Of a DNA stretch of 64,000 nucleotides, positions 1-8,225 are shown piece after piece; the stretch's first letter is position 1, and each line of letters starts with the position of its first letter. The notes beneath the pieces were generated by a model. The model had not been told where the DNA came from. It searched no databases and saw nothing but the letters and a program-made list of their open reading frames with translations. The stretch is from contig NZ_OMOJ01000001.1 of assembly GCF_900302505.1 (NCBI RefSeq), positions 124,001-188,000 on the forward strand. Direction: 5' to 3'. The stretch is from Pseudoprimorskyibacter insulae. Lineage in GTDB: Bacteria > Pseudomonadota > Alphaproteobacteria > Rhodobacterales > Rhodobacteraceae. A program made the translations under genes and the position numbers.

Positions 1-44
1 AGGTGATCGCGAAAGCCGAAAAGATGGCGGCTGACGCTGCCTAA
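1..44 (+). CDS. atpD: ATP synthase F1 subunit beta, C-terminal end (partial)
   Basis: Only the last 13 codons and the TAA stop (42-44) are in the window. They read [13 protein letters not shown], the usual C-terminus of alphaproteobacterial F1 beta. The following gene is the epsilon subunit, which normally comes after beta in the atp operon. The 50-bp gap to atpC fits one transcript. The assignment rests on this short tail plus the neighbour. Confidence 0.85.
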   Translation, partial: VIAKAEKMAADAA

Positions 45-94
45 TGGGACGTGCCGGGGGGCGCTTGCGCCCCTCGGATCAACAGGAGGCCCAC

Positions 95-529
95 ATGGCT
101 GAAACTATGCAATTCGATCTGGTCAGCCCCGAGCGTAACCTTATGTCCGCTCAGGTGCTTTCGGTTCAGATTCCGGGCGCAGACGGTGACATGACGGCCA
201 TGCCGAACCATTCGCCGCTGATTACGACGTTGCGTCCCGGCATTCTGTCGGTTGAAACTGAAAAAGGTGTCGAAGAATTCGTCGTCACCGGTGGTTTCGC
301 TCAGCTTGGCGACGGCCTGACTGTCCTGGCCGAGCGTGCCCTGCCGAAGGGTGACGTCAATCAAGCGACCTACGAGGCTCTGGTTGAAGAGGCGCAGAGC
401 GCCTACACCCAGACCAAGGAAGCCTTCAAGAACGAGCCGGGCCCCGTCGATGACGCGGCCAAGCTGCTGTCGGACATGGTTGCCATCGGCACCCACATCG
501 GTCTGGACGCTAAGCAGCCGTCGCTCTGA
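95..529 (+). CDS. atpC: ATP synthase F1 subunit epsilon
   Basis: Epsilon subunit of the F1 central stalk, 144 residues, coupling rotor movement to catalysis and able to inhibit ATP hydrolysis. The N-terminal beta-sandwich domain is clear ([14 protein letters not shown], then [23 protein letters not shown], the family's most conserved stretch). A shorter C-terminal helical part follows ([16 protein letters not shown]). The reading frame is open further upstream to 44, but I chose ATG 95 because AGGAGG at 84-89 lies 5 nt before it and because homologues begin at this point. It is the last gene of the atp operon, followed by a strong terminator. Confidence 0.96.
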   Translation: MAETMQFDLVSPERNLMSAQVLSVQIPGADGDMTAMPNHSPLITTLRPGILSVETEKGVEEFVVTGGFAQLGDGLTVLAERALPKGDVNQATYEALVEEAQSAYTQTKEAFKNEPGPVDDAAKLLSDMVAIGTHIGLDAKQPSL

Positions 530-551
530 TTTTGATATCTTTTGACAGGAG

Positions 552-583
552 GGGGCCGCGCTTTGCGTGGCCCCTTCTTTTTT
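552..583 (+). terminator. Rho-independent terminator of the atp operon
   Basis: A 9-bp stem (552-560 with 566-574, one G-T pair), a 5-nt loop and a T-rich run (575-583). It lies 22 nt after the atpC stop and ends the atp operon transcript. Confidence 0.9.
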
Positions 584-620
584 GTACAGTGTTGTCAGGT
601 TGGTAAAAAAAAGACGACAC

Positions 621-968
621 ATGAAAGAACTTCACACCACCGTTTTGGGTCTTGAACAAGGCGATGACGAAATATTTAGCGACTTCGCCACCGGTGGAGA
701 GATGTGGACAGGCGACGGCGACCGCGAGCGGCGCAAGCAGGTCACGTTCTCACGCCCCTTCAAAGAAGCGCCAAACGTGCATGTGTCTTTGTCGATGATC
801 GACCTGCATTCAGGCCCGAATTTTCGTGCAGAGGTCACCGCCGAAAATATTGAGCGAGAAGGGTTCGAATTGGTGTTTCGAACCTGGATGGACACCCGCG
901 TTGCCCGCGCCCGCCTGAACTGGCTGGCGATCGGTGGGTTGGCCGGCGAGGACGACTGGGACGTCTGA
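621..968 (+). CDS. H-type lectin domain protein
   Basis: Small 115-residue protein. Most of it matches the H-type lectin domain (PF09458-like): RKQVTFSRPFKEAPNVHVSLSMID, then AENIEREGFELVFRTWMDTRVARARLNWLAIG. In characterised animal members this domain binds N-acetylgalactosamine; the bacterial role is unknown. I see no signal peptide or membrane segment, so it is probably cytoplasmic. I chose ATG 621, which leaves the N-terminus directly before the domain; the frame is open upstream to 567 but that part overlaps the atp terminator. The Shine-Dalgarno is weak. It lies alone between atpC and prs, with prs convergent. Confidence 0.75.
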   Translation: MKELHTTVLGLEQGDDEIFSDFATGGEMWTGDGDRERRKQVTFSRPFKEAPNVHVSLSMIDLHSGPNFRAEVTAENIEREGFELVFRTWMDTRVARARLNWLAIGGLAGEDDWDV

Positions 969-986
969 CCCCGCCAGCCAGATAGC

Positions 987-1997
987 TTAAAGGATGCCTT
1001 CGTAGATCGGCGCCAGAGTGTCGGTCTCAAACAGCGACGAAACCGACGTACCGCTCCAGATGTTCAGTATCGACTGAGCGAAGATCGGCGCGGTCGGCAG
1101 AATGCGGATATTCGGCGCGGATTGGACCGCTTCGGTCGGCTGGATCGAATCGGTGATCACCAGCGACTTCATGACCGAATTTGTCACGCGGTCTACTGCA
1201 GGGCCGGACATAACGCCGTGCGTGATATAGGCGTGCACTTCGGATGCGCCATTGTCCATTAGCACTTCGGCGGCCTTACACAGCGTGCCAGCGGTGTCGC
1301 ACATGTCGTCGACGATCAGACAGATCTTGTCTTTCACATCACCAATCACCGTCATTTCGGCCACTTCACCCGGCTTTTCGCGACGCTTGTCCACGATGCT
1401 CAGGGGCGCGTTGATGCGCTTGGCCAATTCGCGGGCACGGGCCACGCCGCCAACGTCGGGCGATACGACCATCACCTGATCCAAGCGGTCCTGGAACTGC
1501 GTCTTGGCGTCGATTGCGAAGATCGGCGAGGCATAGAGGTTGTCCACCGGAATGTCGAAGAAGCCTTGGATCTGCGTGGCGTGCAGGTCGAGCGTCAGGA
1601 TGCGTTCGATCCCGGCTTCGACCATCATATTGGCCACCAGCTTGGCGCTGATCGGCGTCCGCGCCTTGGTGCGGCGGTCCTGACGGGCATAGCCGAAATA
1701 GGGGATCACGGCGGTGATACGTGCGGCCGAGGACCGGCGCAGCGCATCGGTGATGATCAGAAGTTCCATCAGGTTGTCGTTCGCGGGCCGCGACGTCGAC
1801 TGGATGATGAACATATCTTCTCCGCGCACGTTTTCGTACACTTCAACAAAGATTTCCTGATCGTTGAAACGTTCGATCCGGGCGTCGACAAGGCCGACGT
1901 TCATCCCACGATACATGGTCATACGACGGGCAATCGCCTGCGCAAGCGGCAGGTTGGCATTGCCCGAAATCAGCTTAGGTTCAACAATGTTCGGCAT
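987..1997 (-). CDS. prs: ribose-phosphate pyrophosphokinase (PRPP synthetase)
   Basis: Makes 5-phosphoribosyl-1-diphosphate from ribose 5-phosphate and ATP, feeding purine, pyrimidine, histidine, tryptophan and NAD synthesis. At 336 residues it is somewhat longer than the usual 310-320. Both phosphoribosyltransferase-fold halves are present: [11 protein letters not shown] with the flexible-loop basic residues, the [11 protein letters not shown] segment, [20 protein letters not shown], and the PRPP-binding loop [17 protein letters not shown] 1997 starts [19 protein letters not shown] as in homologues, with GGAG about 12 nt upstream; the 27 extra in-frame codons upstream are not conserved-looking. 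Monocistronic, divergent from the isomerase gene at 2105. Confidence 0.96.
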   Translation of the reverse strand: MPNIVEPKLISGNANLPLAQAIARRMTMYRGMNVGLVDARIERFNDQEIFVEVYENVRGEDMFIIQSTSRPANDNLMELLIITDALRRSSAARITAVIPYFGYARQDRRTKARTPISAKLVANMMVEAGIERILTLDLHATQIQGFFDIPVDNLYASPIFAIDAKTQFQDRLDQVMVVSPDVGGVARARELAKRINAPLSIVDKRREKPGEVAEMTVIGDVKDKICLIVDDMCDTAGTLCKAAEVLMDNGASEVHAYITHGVMSGPAVDRVTNSVMKSLVITDSIQPTEAVQSAPNIRILPTAPIFAQSILNIWSGTSVSSLFETDTLAPIYEGIL

Positions 1998-2104
1998 GAG
2001 TGAGGAGGCTCCGATAGCGTCGTTGATGACAGATTCGTGACGTTGATCCCGCCTTAACACGCGACTAACCTGTCGCAAACCCGCCGCGTACAGGAAGAGA
2101 CCAA

Positions 2105-2704
2105 ATGGCTCAAGTCACCTACTATTTCTCACTATTGTCGCCTTATGCCTATCTTGCAGGTACCCGTTTGGAGGAGGTTGCCGATCGGCACGGGGCCTCT
2201 ATCGAATACCGTCCCTATGATATCATGGCCCTGTTCGCCCGTACCGGCGGCACGCCTTTGCCCGAACGCCACCCGTCGCGCAATGAATACCGCGCACAGG
2301 ATCTGACCCGTCAGACCAAACATCTGGGTCTGCCGTTCAACCTAAAGCCCGCGCATTGGCCGACGAACGCCGCGCCTGCCTCCTATGCGTTGATTGCGGC
2401 GCAAAAGGCGGGCGGGAATGTTGGCGCACTGACCCATGGCTTTCTGCGGGCGGTCTGGGCCGAACAGCGCGACATCGCGCAGTATGACGTGATCCACGAA
2501 TGTCTGGCCGCCGCTGGCTTCCACACCGGCCTTGCCGACAAGGGACTGTTCACCGCCGCTGATACCTATTCTGACAATCTGGAAAAGGCGGTAAACGATG
2601 GGGTCTTTGGCTCGCCCTTCTACGTCACCGATGACGGCGCCCGGTTCTTTGGGCAGGATCGTCTGGACTATCTGGATGCCCATCTGGCCGAGGCCAGCGT
2701 ATGA
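2105..2704 (+). CDS. 2-hydroxychromene-2-carboxylate isomerase family protein (DsbA-like fold)
   Basis: 199 residues. Thioredoxin/DsbA-fold enzyme of the 2-hydroxychromene-2-carboxylate isomerase family (kappa-GST relatives), glutathione-dependent in naphthalene catabolism. The N-terminus reads [14 protein letters not shown], with Ser in place of the DsbA CxxC and the SPYAY motif of this family. The C-terminal [25 protein letters not shown] carries the cis-Pro segment (G-S-P) and the family ending. AGGAAGAG precedes ATG 2105. It overlaps the next gene by 4 nt (ATGA), so the two are co-translated. The substrate here is not known; no aromatic catabolism genes are nearby. Confidence 0.88.
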   Translation: MAQVTYYFSLLSPYAYLAGTRLEEVADRHGASIEYRPYDIMALFARTGGTPLPERHPSRNEYRAQDLTRQTKHLGLPFNLKPAHWPTNAAPASYALIAAQKAGGNVGALTHGFLRAVWAEQRDIAQYDVIHECLAAAGFHTGLADKGLFTAADTYSDNLEKAVNDGVFGSPFYVTDDGARFFGQDRLDYLDAHLAEASV

Positions 2705-3540
2705 CGGTCGAAACCCGCGCGGGCTTCCCCGTTTTTTCGCAACGCTTCGGACAGGGGGCGGAACCCGCAATGCTGCTGCATTGCGGGATGACGCATTCGG
2801 GGGTTTGGTCCCGCGTGGCCGAACCGCTGGGGGATCGCTTGACGATGACGGCGTTTGATCTGCCGGGTCATGGCCAAAGCGGCGACTGGGATCACCGAAA
2901 GCCGTTCCACGATCAAGCGACCGAGATCGCGCAGACCTTTCTGACCGACGGGATGCATCTGATTGGCCATAGCGCCGGGGCAACCATTGCCCTGCGCTTG
3001 GCCTTGGAAAATCCGGGCATGGTGCGGTCGCTGGTGCTGATTGAGCCGGTGCTATTCGCCGCCGCCCGCGCGGTGGCACCGGATGCGCTGGAAGACCACG
3101 CGCAGCACGCCGCGCCGATGGAGCAGGCGCTGACCGAAGGCCGGTACGCCGACGCCGCGCCGCTGTTTTTTGTCACATGGGGCGGCGGGGCTCAGTGGGA
3201 CGACCTGCCGCCGCCGCGTCAGGCGGATTTCGTCAAGCGCGTTCCCACGGTCGTTGGCACCAAGGACCACTTCTATCACGATGTTGCAGGGCTGATGGGC
3301 GAGCGGCGGCTAGAGGCGCTGGACTGCCCGGTTCTGCTGATCCGTGGCAGCGCATCGCCCGCGATCATCGCGGCTGTGCATGACGGGCTAGAGGCGCGAT
3401 TGCCAAATGCCACGCAGCAGGTGGTTGACGGGGCGCAGCATCTGTTGCCGCTGACCCATGCCAAGCTGGTCAGCGGGTTGATTTCCGATCACCTGAACGC
3501 GGTGTCACTTGCCCGCGCCGATACGGGGCTCTTTGCCTGA
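2701..3540 (+). CDS. alpha/beta hydrolase
   Basis: 279-residue alpha/beta-hydrolase-fold enzyme. The oxyanion region (LLHCGMTHSGVWSRVAEPL), DLPGHGQSGDW and the nucleophile elbow GHSAGA (Ser about residue 91) are clear. The acid residue probably lies in the region of IRGSASPAI and the catalytic His is in GAQHLLPLTHA. No signal peptide is seen, so it is likely cytoplasmic. It is translationally coupled to the isomerase upstream (ATGA). Its 3' end overlaps the convergent plsY by 36 bp (3505-3540), unusual in length for this window. The substrate cannot be told from sequence. Confidence 0.85.
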   Translation: MTVETRAGFPVFSQRFGQGAEPAMLLHCGMTHSGVWSRVAEPLGDRLTMTAFDLPGHGQSGDWDHRKPFHDQATEIAQTFLTDGMHLIGHSAGATIALRLALENPGMVRSLVLIEPVLFAAARAVAPDALEDHAQHAAPMEQALTEGRYADAAPLFFVTWGGGAQWDDLPPPRQADFVKRVPTVVGTKDHFYHDVAGLMGERRLEALDCPVLLIRGSASPAIIAAVHDGLEARLPNATQQVVDGAQHLLPLTHAKLVSGLISDHLNAVSLARADTGLFA

Positions 3541-4113
3541 GAGGATGCGGCGGATATTCGCGGCGTGGCGCACAAAGACGATCAGGGTCAGCACGATCGC
3601 CAGCGCCATCGCCTGCGGATAGCCCAAGATGACCATCCAGATGGGCGAGGACAGCGCCGCCACCAGCGCCCCAACCGACGAAATGCGCGACAGATAGGCC
3701 CCGGCCAGCCAAGTGGCGCAGCAAGCGATGCCCACCGGCCAAGCCAGCGCCAGCATCAGGCCAAGGAAGGTGGCAACGCCCTTGCCGCCTTTGAACTTCA
3801 GCCAGACCGGGAAGCAATGGCCAAGGAAGGCCAGCAGCCCCGCGACCTGTGCCGCGTCTTCACCGACCATCGCGCGGGCCAGCAGAACGGCCAGCGCGCC
3901 CTTGCCACCATCCAGCAGCAGCGTCGCCGCTGCGGCGGGCTTGGACCCAGTGCGCAGCACGTTGGTCGCGCCGATATTGCCGGACCCGATGTCGCGCAGA
4001 TTGCCAAGGCCCATCGCCTTGGTGATCAAAATCCCAAAGGGAACTGACCCAATCAGATAGCCAATCACGGCCCAAAGCAGCAAAACGGTTTGGCTGTGTT
4101 CGATGATCGGCAT
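3505..4113 (-). CDS. plsY: glycerol-3-phosphate acyltransferase PlsY
   Basis: Inner-membrane enzyme that transfers acyl from acyl-phosphate to glycerol 3-phosphate, the first step of phospholipid synthesis. 202 residues with about five hydrophobic segments. The three PlsY motifs are visible: GSGNIGATNVLR, GGKGVATFLG and the C-terminal HAANIRRILSGKEPR. ATG 4113 shares its A with the TGA of the upstream pseudo-dihydroorotase gene (TGATG); a GTG one codon upstream is the alternative. It is the last gene of the pyrB operon on the minus strand. Confidence 0.95.
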   Translation of the reverse strand: MPIIEHSQTVLLLWAVIGYLIGSVPFGILITKAMGLGNLRDIGSGNIGATNVLRTGSKPAAAATLLLDGGKGALAVLLARAMVGEDAAQVAGLLAFLGHCFPVWLKFKGGKGVATFLGLMLALAWPVGIACCATWLAGAYLSRISSVGALVAALSSPIWMVILGYPQAMALAIVLTLIVFVRHAANIRRILSGKEPRIGAGK

Positions 4114-5402
4114 CACGCGCTCCGATACACTTCTTTGCCAGCGACATAGGTGGCCAGCACCTTACCTTGCAGGCGGGCCCCGTCAAACGGCGTGTTCTTG
4201 GATTTGGAGTTCAGCTTGAACCGGTCGATGACAACAGGTTTGTCCGGGTCGAACAGCACCAGATCGGCGGGCGCCCCCTTGGCCATGCGGCCACTGGCCA
4301 GACCCAACCGTTTCGACGGGTTCAGCGACAGCGCGCGGAACAGCGTCGGCAGGTCGATGGCATCGCCATGGTACAGCCGCAGCAGAACGGGCAGGGCTGT
4401 TTCCAGACCCACCGCGCCCGAGGCGGCCTCTTCGAACGGCAGGCGCTTGGATTCTTCGTCCTGCGGCGAATGCATTGTGCTGATGATGTCGATCAGGCCC
4501 GTGCGCACCGCTTCGATGATGGACTGACGGTCCTCTTCGGAACGCAGTGGCGGCGTGACCTTAAAGAAAGTCCGGTAATCGGCCACGTCCATTTCATTCA
4601 GCGTCAAATGGTGGATCGAGGTGCCGGCCGTGATGTTGAACCCGTTGTTCTTGGCGCGTTCAAGCGCGGGCAGGGCGCGGGATGTGGTGATCTGGTCGGC
4701 GTGATAGGCGACCCCGGTCATTTCGATCAGGGCGATATCGCGGTCCAGCCCCATCCGTTCGGCCATGGGCGATACGGACGGCAGGCCCCGCAGGCTGGCA
4801 AATTTGCCCGACGTGGCCGAGGCCCCGGCAGACAGGCCCGGATCTTGTGGATGTGCAACGATCAACGCGCCCAGCGACCGGGCATAGGTCATCGCGCGGC
4901 TAAGCACCTTGGTGTCGCGGATGACATGGTCGCAATCGGTAAAGGCGACGGCCCCGGCATCCATCAGAAAGCCAAGCTCGGTCATCTCGCGGCCTTCGCG
5001 GCCTTTGGTCAGTGCCGCCATGGGCAGAACATTGACCGGCGCGGCCTCATTCGCGCGGCGGCGGATGAATTCCAGCGCTTCAGGCGTGTCGATAGAGGGC
5101 AGCGTATCGGGACGGGTGACGATGGTCGTCACGCCCCCCGCCGCTGCGGCCAAACCGGCAGAGCCAAGGCTTTCCTTATGTCGTTCGCCCGGTTCGCCCA
5201 CCTTGACGCCAATATCAACGATCCCCGGCGCAAGGCATTTGCCGCGACAGTCAACAACCTTCGCGCCTTCAGGCGTTCCGGGGGCTGAATCGCCCGCTGC
5301 AATCGCCGTGATCTGCCCGTCCTCTACCAGAACTGAGCCAAGAGAGTCGGTTCCGGCCTCTGGGTCGATCAGGCGGGCGTTCTGGAAAAGCAGCTTGCTC
5401 AT
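4113..5402 (-). CDS. pyrX: dihydroorotase-like protein lacking metal ligands (PyrX / pseudo-DHOase)
   Basis: 429-residue amidohydrolase-fold protein of the dihydroorotase family. The conserved scaffold is intact (APGIVDIGVKVGEPGERHKES, AAGGVTTIVTRPDT, HHLTLNE, KVTPPLRSEEDRQ). The catalytic metal site is not: the family HxH is G65-V-K67, and the TDHAPH signature reads S-T-M310-H-S-P-Q, so the catalytic Asp is Met. Family knowledge: in several bacteria an inactive PyrC homologue next to pyrB is needed to assemble dodecameric aspartate carbamoyltransferase. Its place in the pyrB operon fits that role. It will often be annotated pyrC; a true dihydroorotase must then lie outside this window. It overlaps plsY by one base. 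Confidence 0.88.
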   Translation of the reverse strand: MSKLLFQNARLIDPEAGTDSLGSVLVEDGQITAIAAGDSAPGTPEGAKVVDCRGKCLAPGIVDIGVKVGEPGERHKESLGSAGLAAAAGGVTTIVTRPDTLPSIDTPEALEFIRRRANEAAPVNVLPMAALTKGREGREMTELGFLMDAGAVAFTDCDHVIRDTKVLSRAMTYARSLGALIVAHPQDPGLSAGASATSGKFASLRGLPSVSPMAERMGLDRDIALIEMTGVAYHADQITTSRALPALERAKNNGFNITAGTSIHHLTLNEMDVADYRTFFKVTPPLRSEEDRQSIIEAVRTGLIDIISTMHSPQDEESKRLPFEEAASGAVGLETALPVLLRLYHGDAIDLPTLFRALSLNPSKRLGLASGRMAKGAPADLVLFDPDKPVVIDRFKLNSKSKNTPFDGARLQGKVLATYVAGKEVYRSA

Positions 5403-5405
5403 GGG

Positions 5406-5801
5406 TCAGTCCTGTGTGTCGCGGCGCTTGGCCGCTTCGATCTGGGCGATAACGGCCTGCGGATCGGCTTGGTACTTGATAAGGTGTTTGTCGCCGCTGT
5501 GGGTGATGACCTGAACAGCGCCGGTGATGCTGCGCGTCTTGGCGATCTGGCCCAGCGGAACAGATTTGCCATAAGGGCCCTTCAGCGTGGTTTGCGTCAG
5601 GCTCCAAACCTCGGCCAAAGCCTCGCTCATCAGGAACCAGCCGCGAAAGGCGATGGCGGCAATGGCGGCAATCGGGCCAACCCATGCCTCATCCCCGCGG
5701 CCCAACAGGACCAACGCGACATAGGCGACGACCATCGCCGCCAGCGCCATAATCAGATGCGAACGGAGGTAGGTTTTGCGGTCCGGGGCAAATTGGGCCA
5801 T
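5406..5801 (-). CDS. membrane protein of unknown function in the pyrB operon
   Basis: 131 residues. Two hydrophobic segments near the N-terminus (about residues 16-35 and 41-60) form a hairpin. A cytoplasmic tail of about 70 residues follows (TTLKGPYGKSVPLGQIAKTRSITGAVQVIT...), whose pattern recalls the small beta-rich domain of bacterial PH-like membrane proteins. That comparison is by eye only. It starts 5 nt after the upstream 182-residue gene and ends 3 nt before the pseudo-dihydroorotase start, so it is part of one transcript with pyrB. I do not recognise a named family. Confidence 0.75.
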   Translation of the reverse strand: MAQFAPDRKTYLRSHLIMALAAMVVAYVALVLLGRGDEAWVGPIAAIAAIAFRGWFLMSEALAEVWSLTQTTLKGPYGKSVPLGQIAKTRSITGAVQVITHSGDKHLIKYQADPQAVIAQIEAAKRRDTQD

Positions 5802-5806
5802 CCCCG

Positions 5807-6355
5807 TTACCCTCCAAACAGTGACATGGCGAGCAGCGCGATGAACACCGCGCCGACGCCAAAGGCCAGATAGCGCAACAGGCGTGGATCAAGGCCCGCG
5901 CCTTTGCCCTTGCCGCCCGCCAAGGTGCCAACTGCAGCCTTGCTGCGCAGGGCGGCGCCTTTGGGTTTGCCCTTCACCTCTTCGAAGGTGCCAAGCCAGC
6001 GCAGCGGCGTGCGCACGGTCAGGGTTTGCGCCACGTTGCCGAAGGTCTGGCTGGGCAGGATCAGCACATGGCCACGCGCCGAATCCAAACGCGGTCCAAC
6101 GCCATCAAGCTCCGACGGCTCCACGCCATAAGCGTCCTGCAAGTAGGTGGACAGGGGCATCGCGCCCAAGTCGCGCAGGTCCACGACCTCAAGAAACGCG
6201 CTGCTGATATGTTTCGCGCCCAGCCCGTATTTCAGCGGCCATTCGCCGGTGCCTGCCTGCACGGTGTAGCGTTCAATCGCTTCGGGCGGCAGGTCGATCT
6301 GAAAGACGCGGACAACGCCTGTTTCGCTTTCGCGGATGTCAAAACGGTCGGTCAT
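5807..6355 (-). CDS. hypothetical protein with C-terminal membrane anchor in the pyrB operon
   Basis: 182 residues. Residues 1 to about 125 look soluble and globular ([46 protein letters not shown]). A basic, Gly/Lys-rich linker follows ([20 protein letters not shown]) and one C-terminal transmembrane segment ([21 protein letters not shown]). This is a tail-anchored layout with the globular part probably in the cytoplasm. It overlaps pyrB by 4 nt (ATGA) and precedes the next membrane gene by 5 nt. No family recognised; function unknown. Confidence 0.75.
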   Translation of the reverse strand: MTDRFDIRESETGVVRVFQIDLPPEAIERYTVQAGTGEWPLKYGLGAKHISSAFLEVVDLRDLGAMPLSTYLQDAYGVEPSELDGVGPRLDSARGHVLILPSQTFGNVAQTLTVRTPLRWLGTFEEVKGKPKGAALRSKAAVGTLAGGKGKGAGLDPRLLRYLAFGVGAVFIALLAMSLFGG

Positions 6356-7302
6356 GCGATCACCTCTTTCGGGCGGGCCCGCAGGTTGCGTGCCAGAAGA
6401 TCCATCGCGGCCATACGCACGGCCACGCCCATCTCTACCTGCTCTTGGATGACGCTGCGGTTAATGTCGTCGGCCAGTGTTCCGTCAATTTCAACGCCGC
6501 GGTTCATCGGGCCGGGGTGCATGACGATGGCATCGGGTTTGGCGCAGTCCAGCTTGTCCTGATCCAGCCCGTAACGGTGATAGTATTCGCGTTCGGACGG
6601 GATAAAGCCGCCATCCATGCGTTCTTTCTGAAGGCGCAGCATCATGACCACATCCACGTCCTTAAGGCCCTCGCGCATGTCGTGGAACACCTCGACGCCG
6701 AAATGTTCGATCCCCGACGGCATTAGCGTCGGCGGAGCGATCAAGCGAATGCGGTTTTCCATCTTGTGCAGCAGCAGGATGTTCGACCGGGCCACGCGGC
6801 TATGGGCGATATCGCCGCAAATCGCGATGTTCAGACGGTGCAACCGGCCCTTTGATCGGCGGATCGTCAGCGCATCCAGCAGGGCCTGCGTCGGGTGTTC
6901 GTGGCGCCCGTCACCTGCGTTCAGCACCGCGCAGTTCACTTTCTGCGCCAACAGATCCACGGCGCCGGAATGCGGGTGGCGCACCACCAGCAGATCGGGG
7001 TGCATGGCGTTCAGCGTCATGGCCGTATCAATCAGGGTCTCGCCCTTTTTGATCGAGCTGGCCTGCATCGCCATGTTCATCACATCGGCCCCAAGCCGCT
7101 TGCCCGCCAGTTCAAAACTGGCCTGCGTGCGGGTCGAGTTTTCGAAGAACATGTTGATTTGCGTCAGCCCCGCCAAGACATTGGCATGCTTTTCACGCTG
7201 ACGGCTCAGGGTCACGTAGCGGTCTGCCAAATCCAGCAGCGTCGTGATCTCGTCCGGGCGAAGTGGTTCAATCCCAAGTAGGTGACGATGATCGAAACGC
7301 AT
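6352..7302 (-). CDS. pyrB: aspartate carbamoyltransferase catalytic subunit
   Basis: 316 residues. Condenses carbamoyl phosphate with aspartate, the committed step of pyrimidine synthesis. The carbamoyl-phosphate motif [13 protein letters not shown], the SSIKKGET loop, [12 protein letters not shown] and [11 protein letters not shown] are all present. ATG 7302 has AAGGAGA about 7 nt upstream; 29 further in-frame codons upstream are not family sequence. No pyrI (regulatory subunit) is nearby; instead the operon carries the pseudo-dihydroorotase, consistent with the pyrB-pyrX class of ATCase. First gene of a five-gene minus-strand operon ending with plsY. Confidence 0.97.
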   Translation of the reverse strand: MRFDHRHLLGIEPLRPDEITTLLDLADRYVTLSRQREKHANVLAGLTQINMFFENSTRTQASFELAGKRLGADVMNMAMQASSIKKGETLIDTAMTLNAMHPDLLVVRHPHSGAVDLLAQKVNCAVLNAGDGRHEHPTQALLDALTIRRSKGRLHRLNIAICGDIAHSRVARSNILLLHKMENRIRLIAPPTLMPSGIEHFGVEVFHDMREGLKDVDVVMMLRLQKERMDGGFIPSEREYYHRYGLDQDKLDCAKPDAIVMHPGPMNRGVEIDGTLADDINRSVIQEQVEMGVAVRMAAMDLLARNLRARPKEVIA

Positions 7303-7336
7303 GGGCAGTCTCCTTGTACGCGGCTGTTTTATAGGA

Positions 7337-7363
7337 AGTGCCCCAACGAGGGGCAAGGGCACT
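7337..7363. repeat. overlapping inverted repeats upstream of pyrB
   Basis: Two inverted repeats share sequence: an inner one (TGCCCC 7339-7344 with GGGGCA 7350-7355) and an outer one (AGTGCCC 7337-7343 with GGGCACT 7357-7363). They cannot form at the same time. They lie in the 131-bp divergent spacer between pyrB and the glycosylase gene, 35 bp upstream of the pyrB start. They could be an operator or a leader switch; no T-run follows on either strand. Confidence 0.5.
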
Positions 7364-7433
7364 AAAGCGCACGCCTTGATGCGGCGCATGTTGCGGGCTT
7401 TTGCCCGCTGCGCTGGGGGGATAGGGTGGCGGG

Positions 7434-8225
7434 ATGGAATCAGCGCTTGATTGGCATACGGCGAAGGCTCTGCTGGAATGGCAGATCGAACTTGGTGCGA
7501 CCGAGGCGATCAGTGCTGCCCCGGTCAATCGATTCGAACTCTCTGCCGCGATGGCCGAGAAAACGGCTGATCCGGCACCGGCTGCCAAGCGCCGTGCCCC
7601 AAAACCTGTGCCCGAAGCCAAGCCCGATCCGGTGGCCGAGGCGCGGGTTGCCGCCAAAGGCGCAACCAGCCTTGAGGCGCTGCGTGACGCCATGGCGGGC
7701 TATCGGCATTGCGCCTTGCAAAAGGGGGCGCGGTCATTGGTGTTTTCCGACGGTCGCCCCGAGGCCCGGCTGATGATCATCGGCGAAGCACCGGGCCGCG
7801 ACGAAGACCTGCAAGGCAAACCCTTCGTGGGCCGGGCCGGGCAATTGCTTGACCGGATGCTGGCCGCCATCGGCATGGGCCGCGACCGCGCCGGGGCCGA
7901 GGCGGTCTATATCACCAACGTTCTGCCATGGCGTCCGCCGCAGAACCGCGACCCGAACGAAGACGAAATTCAGATGCTGTTGCCGTTTCTGGAACGGCAT
8001 GTTGCCCTAGCCAAGCCGGATGTGATTGTCCTGATGGGCAATATCAGCTGTCAGGCCGTCTTGGGGCGCAAGGGCATCACACGTTTGCGCGGCAATTGGG
8101 CCGAAGGGTTTGGCCGTCCGGTTCTGCCCATGTTTCATCCGGCCTACCTGCTACGGACACCCGCCGCCAAGCGCGAAGCCTGGGCCGATCTGCTGGCAGT
8201 CAAGGCCCGCCTGAAGGAGGCGTAA
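7434..8225 (+). CDS. uracil-DNA glycosylase, family 4-like, without the Fe-S cysteines
   Basis: 263 residues. Removes uracil from DNA at the start of base excision repair. After an Ala/Pro-rich linker (residues 45-70) comes the family 4 core: motif [45 protein letters not shown] and motif B FHPAYLLR. In family 4 enzymes four cysteines hold a 4Fe-4S cluster. Here the CxxC is Y90-R-H-C93, the CNVVKCRPP-type Cys is replaced (TNVLPWRPP), and the Cys before the PFLE stretch is Leu. Only one ligand remains, so a cluster is unlikely. Followed after zero spacing by moaB. Confidence 0.9.
   Translation: MESALDWHTAKALLEWQIELGATEAISAAPVNRFELSAAMAEKTADPAPAAKRRAPKPVPEAKPDPVAEARVAAKGATSLEALRDAMAGYRHCALQKGARSLVFSDGRPEARLMIIGEAPGRDEDLQGKPFVGRAGQLLDRMLAAIGMGRDRAGAEAVYITNVLPWRPPQNRDPNEDEIQMLLPFLERHVALAKPDVIVLMGNISCQAVLGRKGITRLRGNWAEGFGRPVLPMFHPAYLLRTPAAKREAWADLLAVKARLKEA

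Noticed and set aside
4167-5288. Long (373-codon) plus-strand frame opposite the pyrX gene
   Set aside because: A mirror frame of a GC-rich coding region; the His/Arg/Gln-rich translation matches no family, whereas the minus-strand protein is a clear amidohydrolase homologue.
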